Below the pieces are notes generated by a model. That model worked only from the letters and a program-made list of their open reading frames with translations. It was not told the DNA's origin and did no database searches. Positions 33,628 through 36,295 of a DNA stretch of 36,295 nucleotides are shown piece by piece. The stretch's first letter is position 1. Each line of letters begins with the position of its first letter. Source of the stretch: Actinomycetes bacterium (lineage in GTDB: Bacteria > Actinomycetota > Acidimicrobiia > Acidimicrobiales > RAAP-2); assembly GCA_021790675.1 (NCBI GenBank), contig JAJYGN010000002.1:1-36295 (forward strand), given 5' to 3'. Position numbers and translations under genes: made by a program.

Positions 33628-33703
33628 TCCCAGATAGCTCAATTGGCAGAGCAAGCGACTGTTAATCGCTAGGTTGCAGGTTCGAGTCCTGCTCTGGGAG
33701 CCA
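33628..33703 (+). tRNA. tRNA-Asn(GTT)
   Basis: A 76-nt cloverleaf: acceptor TCCCAGA with TCTGGGA, D arm GCTC/GAGC, anticodon arm AGCGA / CTGTTAA / TCGCT giving anticodon GTT, T arm GCAGG / TTCGAGT / CCTGC, discriminator G and an encoded CCA. All stems pair. Confidence 0.97.
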
Positions 33704-33732
33704 GTCGACCGGGCGAGTACTGGCGGTTTCTA

Positions 33733-33805
33733 AGGGCCGTAGCTCAGTGGTTAGAGCAGGGGACTCATAATCCCTCGGTCGTGGGTTCGATCCCCACCGG
33801 CCCTA
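33733..33805 (+). tRNA. tRNA with CAT anticodon (Ile2 or elongator Met)
   Basis: A 73-nt cloverleaf: acceptor AGGGCCG with CGGCCCT, D arm GCTC/GAGC, anticodon arm GGGGA / CTCATAA / TCCCT giving CAT, T arm GTGGG / TTCGATC / CCCAC, discriminator A and no encoded CCA. The A1-U72 top pair and the D-arm/anticodon sequence AGTGGTTAGAGCAGG...CTCATAATC resemble tRNA-Ile2, whose C34 is modified to lysidine by TilS. Elongator Met cannot be excluded. It is not an initiator, which would need a mismatched 1-72 pair and three G-C pairs below the anticodon. Confidence 0.9.
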
Positions 33806-33878
33806 CTGCGTCACGGATACTTCCGGGCACCTTTTGGTGAACTGGCTGGTGCGTTCGTGTGTCGGGACGCTCGCGGCC

Positions 33879-33917
33879 CGATGTTCCGACATCGCAGGAG
33901 CTATCGGGAGGATCCCG
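33879..33917. repeat. Two tandem small hairpins
   Basis: CGATGT-TCCG-ACATCG (33879-33894) and CGGGA-GGA-TCCCG (33905-33917), both perfect stems, in the 159-base gap between the CAT tRNA and the ChrB-domain gene. No U tract follows on either strand. They could end transcripts in a Rho-assisted way or bind a protein; otherwise this gap holds nothing I recognise. Confidence 0.4.
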
Positions 33918-33964
33918 TAACACTCTCCAGTTCGTGAAGAGCGGCGGTCGCGTGCCGAAACAGC

Positions 33965-34411
33965 TCATCGATTGACATCGAGCTGGCACCACGCGTAGAG
34001 GGCGTCATAGACGAACGCCGCCCGCTCTAGCAGGCGATAGTCATCAGATTCGACCGCGAGCCCGCCCACGCCGATGGCCAACAGCCCGACACCGGCGGGG
34101 TCTGCTGTGAGGTCCGCGCTGACATCGGCCGCGTGGACGATTCGCGCCAGTCGCACGAGTGCCGCGTCATCACCCAACTTGAAATGATCCATGAGCGTCT
34201 CAAACGTGCACCACTCACCGCCGTCGTGGTGAGAGTGGGTGAAGTGTGCTCCCGGCGCGTCGAAGGAGTGTCCTCCCTCGCGTTCGGCCACGGCCAACAC
34301 CTGATCCGCTGCGACGAAGAGGAACTCGGCTTCGGTATCGATGAAGCGGCGGATGAGCCAGGGGCAGGCAATACGGTCGGTTTTAGGTCGTTCGCGGGTA
34401 ACCCACTTCAT
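33965..34411 (-). CDS. ChrB C-terminal-domain protein (chromate resistance-associated)
   Basis: A 148-residue protein equal to the C-terminal domain of ChrB. It opens with the family signature KWVTRERPKTDRIACPWLI, continues with RFIDTEAEFLFV, and has conserved His and Cys positions (HFTHSHHDGGEWCTFE) plus a C-terminal VYDALYAWC. Full ChrB is a chromate-responsive regulator with an extra N-terminal DNA-binding domain, which is absent here, so an enzyme-like or sensor role is as likely as regulation. ATG at 34411 is preferred over an earlier start 87 bases upstream because it matches the family start and has GAGAGG seven bases upstream. It lies 11 bases after the MFS gene, in one operon; no chrA is present. 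Confidence 0.88.
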   Translation of the reverse strand: MKWVTRERPKTDRIACPWLIRRFIDTEAEFLFVAADQVLAVAEREGGHSFDAPGAHFTHSHHDGGEWCTFETLMDHFKLGDDAALVRLARIVHAADVSADLTADPAGVGLLAIGVGGLAVESDDYRLLERAAFVYDALYAWCQLDVNR

Positions 34412-34422
34412 CAGTTCGCCTC

Positions 34423-35661
34423 TCAGTTCGTCGGCGCCGATCCTTTGTCGTTCGACGCTCGCCCGCGCAAGCCCGGCACACGCCGAGCCCAGCGCCACAG
34501 GGTCACGTCATATCCGCTCTTGACGATACCCGCCACGAGTAGCGGGACACCGAGGCCGAGCAGTTGGAGCGCTCCGCCGACCAGGGGAGCGATGGGACGC
34601 ACCGAGTAACGAGCGGCGTTGGTGACCGCCGCCGCGCGCGTGCGCTCGGGGGGTGTGGTCACCGTCATGACCAGCGCTTGACGCGTGGGCACGTCCATCT
34701 GCGACAGCGTCGCCCGACAGAGCAGAAGGACGGCGGCGACGCGAAATGACGGCGCGAACGCCATGGCGGCCAGCAGGAGGTTGCTGGGCAGATGCGTACC
34801 AACCATCGTGGCCACGAGCCCGACTCGTTGGGCGAGCAAGGGAGCCAGGAGTACCGATACGGCCTGCAATACCGAGACCGCGAAGAAGAGCCATCCGAGG
34901 GAGGGGAGGGAGACTCCGTAGCGTTCCACCATGTAGTACGAGAGGAATCCCGCGGTCACGAGCCCGCCCCCGGCCGCGTCGACGGAAAACAGCGCGGTGA
35001 GGTTGCGAACGACGTGACGCGAGGGTCCTGGCTGGGAACGGCGACGTCGCTGAGCCTCTCGATGCGACTCCTCTGGTGGCGCTTCGACCGCGGGCGAGAG
35101 CCGCGAGGCGATGACCGCCCCCACTAGTCCCACTGGAACCAAGACGACGAAGGGCCAGGCGTGTGAGCGAGCGCTTGACGGCGCCACTCGCACGGTCGTG
35201 GCTCCTAAAGCACCGATCGCCCCAAAGGCGGCGCCGGCGGCGTTGTACCACCCGTACACTCGTGCGGTGCCGGCGTCCTCGCGCGCCAGCATCACCTGCT
35301 CGAGCGTGGTGGCGGCGCCGTTGTCGACGACATCGGTGGAGAGCGTTCCCGTGAACGCGACCGTGAACAAGAGCCACAGCGGTGGGTTGATCGCTACGAT
35401 CGCCCCGGCCGCGGCGATCCCCACGAAGAACACCCCGTACGAGCGACGTCGACCGAAGCGATCCCCGTAGGCTCCCACGAGGAGCGAGGCGAGTGCGCTT
35501 CCCGCGATCACCGCGGCCAGGAACACGCCGGCCTGCACGGGTCGCACTCCGCGGGCCGCGAGGAGGTCGCCGAGGACGATCGCGGTGAATCCATAGCCGA
35601 ATCCACGGATCGCTTGACCCGCCACGAGCAGGCGCGTGTCTCGGCTGAGGTATTGTCGCAC
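34423..35661 (-). CDS. MFS transporter paired with the ChrB-domain protein
   Basis: A 412-residue major facilitator with about 12 helices and the loop 2-3 motif GDRFGRRRS (after YGDR). A long basic cytoplasmic loop (EAQRRRRSQPG) separates the two halves. The substrate is unknown; being in one operon with a ChrB-domain gene suggests metal oxyanion or drug efflux, as an inference. I chose GTG at 35661, giving MRQYLSRDTRLLVAG as first segment; a longer frame to 35826 would overlap the divergent gene and add Ser-rich sequence. GAGACT lies exactly six bases upstream of this GTG, a degenerate form of the leaderless box. Confidence 0.87.
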   Translation of the reverse strand: MRQYLSRDTRLLVAGQAIRGFGYGFTAIVLGDLLAARGVRPVQAGVFLAAVIAGSALASLLVGAYGDRFGRRRSYGVFFVGIAAAGAIVAINPPLWLLFTVAFTGTLSTDVVDNGAATTLEQVMLAREDAGTARVYGWYNAAGAAFGAIGALGATTVRVAPSSARSHAWPFVVLVPVGLVGAVIASRLSPAVEAPPEESHREAQRRRRSQPGPSRHVVRNLTALFSVDAAGGGLVTAGFLSYYMVERYGVSLPSLGWLFFAVSVLQAVSVLLAPLLAQRVGLVATMVGTHLPSNLLLAAMAFAPSFRVAAVLLLCRATLSQMDVPTRQALVMTVTTPPERTRAAAVTNAARYSVRPIAPLVGGALQLLGLGVPLLVAGIVKSGYDVTLWRWARRVPGLRGRASNDKGSAPTN

Positions 35662-35691
35662 GCCGCCAGTCTCGTCTTCGCTCGACACCGC

Positions 35692-35697
35692 TACGGT
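35692..35697 (+). promoter_or_regulatory. Candidate -10 box TACGGT for the 112-aa gene
   Basis: TACGGT, seven bases before GTG at 35705. It shares the 43-base divergent gap with the MFS promoter. Confidence 0.35.
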
Positions 35698-35704
35698 GAT
35701 CGGT

Positions 35705-36043
35705 GTGGATGATGTTGTGCCCCCCGCGGATCCCAACGACTGGACCGACGAGCAGTGGCTCGAGTGGCTGAAGGCGACTGACGATTCCGCCGCTGTACCC
35801 GAGGAGGGCTTGGCCAGGGTTCTCAAGCGCGTGGTTGAGTCAACGCCGGGCCAGGCACTGGGCCAGGCGATGCTCGGCCTGTCGCAGGCGATCTACGGCC
35901 GACACGACGACACGGTCACGATCGTCGTCGAGGGCAGCGGAGAGAAGACGGACGACGAACCCTTCGCAGTGCGACTTGATCCCGAACATCCCGAACGATC
36001 ATCAGTCGTCTTCAAGTCACCGCGCGAGCCGGGACGCGGGTAG
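35705..36043 (+). CDS. Conserved-looking hypothetical protein
   Basis: A 112-residue acidic protein not assignable to a named family. The N-terminal DPNDWTDEQWLEWLKATD is tryptophan- and acid-rich. A helical middle (LARVLKRVVESTPGQALGQA, MLGLSQAIYGRH) is followed by a beta-rich, charged C-terminus. No signal peptide, membrane segment or catalytic motif is seen. The start at GTG 35705 gives the compact form; an in-frame ATG-like start at 35636 lies inside the MFS gene on the opposite strand and would add unlikely residues. The gene diverges from the MFS/ChrB pair, and codon use is like the core genes. Confidence 0.7.
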   Translation: MDDVVPPADPNDWTDEQWLEWLKATDDSAAVPEEGLARVLKRVVESTPGQALGQAMLGLSQAIYGRHDDTVTIVVEGSGEKTDDEPFAVRLDPEHPERSSVVFKSPREPGRG

Positions 36044-36174
36044 CGTCATCATTCGCGCCGCCACCGTGACGGCACCGTTCGGACGTTCCAGGGTTTCGCC
36101 CGACGACAACGGGTCGCTTCCGACTCCTCAGGGTTGCCACCAGGTGTCACAGCTCACCGCGAGACTACGAAGTA

Positions 36175-36295
36175 ATGAATTTAAGTGAGTGGGCCAACGT
36201 GCAAGGGGTACATCCTCAGAGCGCCTACCGGTGGTTTCGAGAAGGAATGCTGCCCGTGCCCGCACGTCAGATTGGTCGATTGATTCTGGTGGGCG
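36175..36295 (+). mobile_element. IS607-family serine recombinase (TnpA), N-terminal fragment at window edge
   Basis: An ATG at 36175 opens a frame of 40 codons to the right edge: it starts NLSEWANVQGVHPQSAYRW and continues with FREGMLPVPARQIGRLILVG. This is the MerR-like winged-helix N-terminus of IS607-type serine recombinases, which insert at GG dinucleotides with no terminal inverted repeats or target duplication. The catalytic domain and any accessory TnpB/OrfB are outside the window. AT-rich codons such as AAT, TTA and AGT contrast with the preceding genes, as expected for a mobile element. The left end of the element must lie in the 131-base gap 36044-36174, which holds no other gene; the exact boundary cannot be set. 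Confidence 0.85.

Noticed and set aside
33765-33992. Minus-strand ORF with a GPVGIEPTTEGL end
   Set aside because: It is the antisense reading of the CAT tRNA and the spacer after it, the same artefact as at tRNA-Ala.
1-36295. CRISPR array or defence island
   Set aside because: No regularly spaced repeats and no cas or defence-type genes were seen in the window.

Overview
The window looks like chromosomal DNA of a high-GC actinobacterium. I infer Actinomycetota, most likely Acidimicrobiia or a relative. The reasons are strong G/C third-position bias, many GTG starts, the gene order lepA-hrcA-dnaJ-rsmE-phoH-ybeY-CNNM-era, a mycobacterial FolP2-type dihydropteroate synthase homologue, and many genes whose start codon lies 6 bases after a TANNNT box, which predicts leaderless mRNAs. 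The genus cannot be fixed from the sequence.

Layout. Bases 1 to about 1620 are visibly AT-richer and look accessory: the tail of an unidentified CDS, a DUF402 protein, a degenerate Nudix protein and a perfect 11-bp tandem repeat, ending at a tRNA-Ala(GGC) gene. From 1724 to about 33800 the content is core: an alpha/beta hydrolase diverging from leuS and a YgjP-type metalloprotein; an aminoglycoside-phosphotransferase-fold protein plus PAC2 protein diverging from a thioredoxin-TPR / FolP2-like / HolA operon; rpsT diverging from lepA; a CIRCE element followed by hrcA-dnaJ-rsmE-HIT-phoH-ybeY-CNNM-era; TauE/SafE and a DinG-type helicase diverging from uppS-(71-aa membrane protein)-recO-photolyase-hemW; glyS; an MFS/thioesterase/ABC exporter operon diverging from dnaG and a divergent sigma-70-like factor; then tRNA-Asn(GTT) and a CAT-anticodon tRNA. 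From 33965 the content turns accessory again: a ChrB C-terminal-domain protein with an MFS transporter, a small conserved-looking hypothetical, and at the right edge the first 40 codons of an IS607-type serine recombinase.

How it works together. The genes form tightly packed operons whose cistrons overlap at ATGA, GTGA or TGATG junctions, pointing to translational coupling. All four convergent junctions overlap tail to tail by 4 to 7 bases, so there is no room for ordinary intrinsic terminators. Divergent pairs are separated by about 40 to 120 bases holding back-to-back TANNNT boxes. The core cargo serves translation (leuS, glyS, rpsT, lepA, rsmE, ybeY, era, tRNAs), replication and repair (holA, dnaG, recO, dinG, photolyase), protein quality control (hrcA, dnaJ, thioredoxin-TPR), cell-wall lipid carrier synthesis (uppS) and heme handling (hemW). 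No CRISPR array, riboswitch or large structured RNA was seen, and no stretch of more than 300 bases lacks a gene.

The best candidates for something new are the divergent sigma-like protein in the rpoD position after dnaG, the window-wide leaderless promoter architecture, the FolP2-like enzyme in a thioredoxin/HolA operon, and the 11-bp repeats beside tRNA-Ala.
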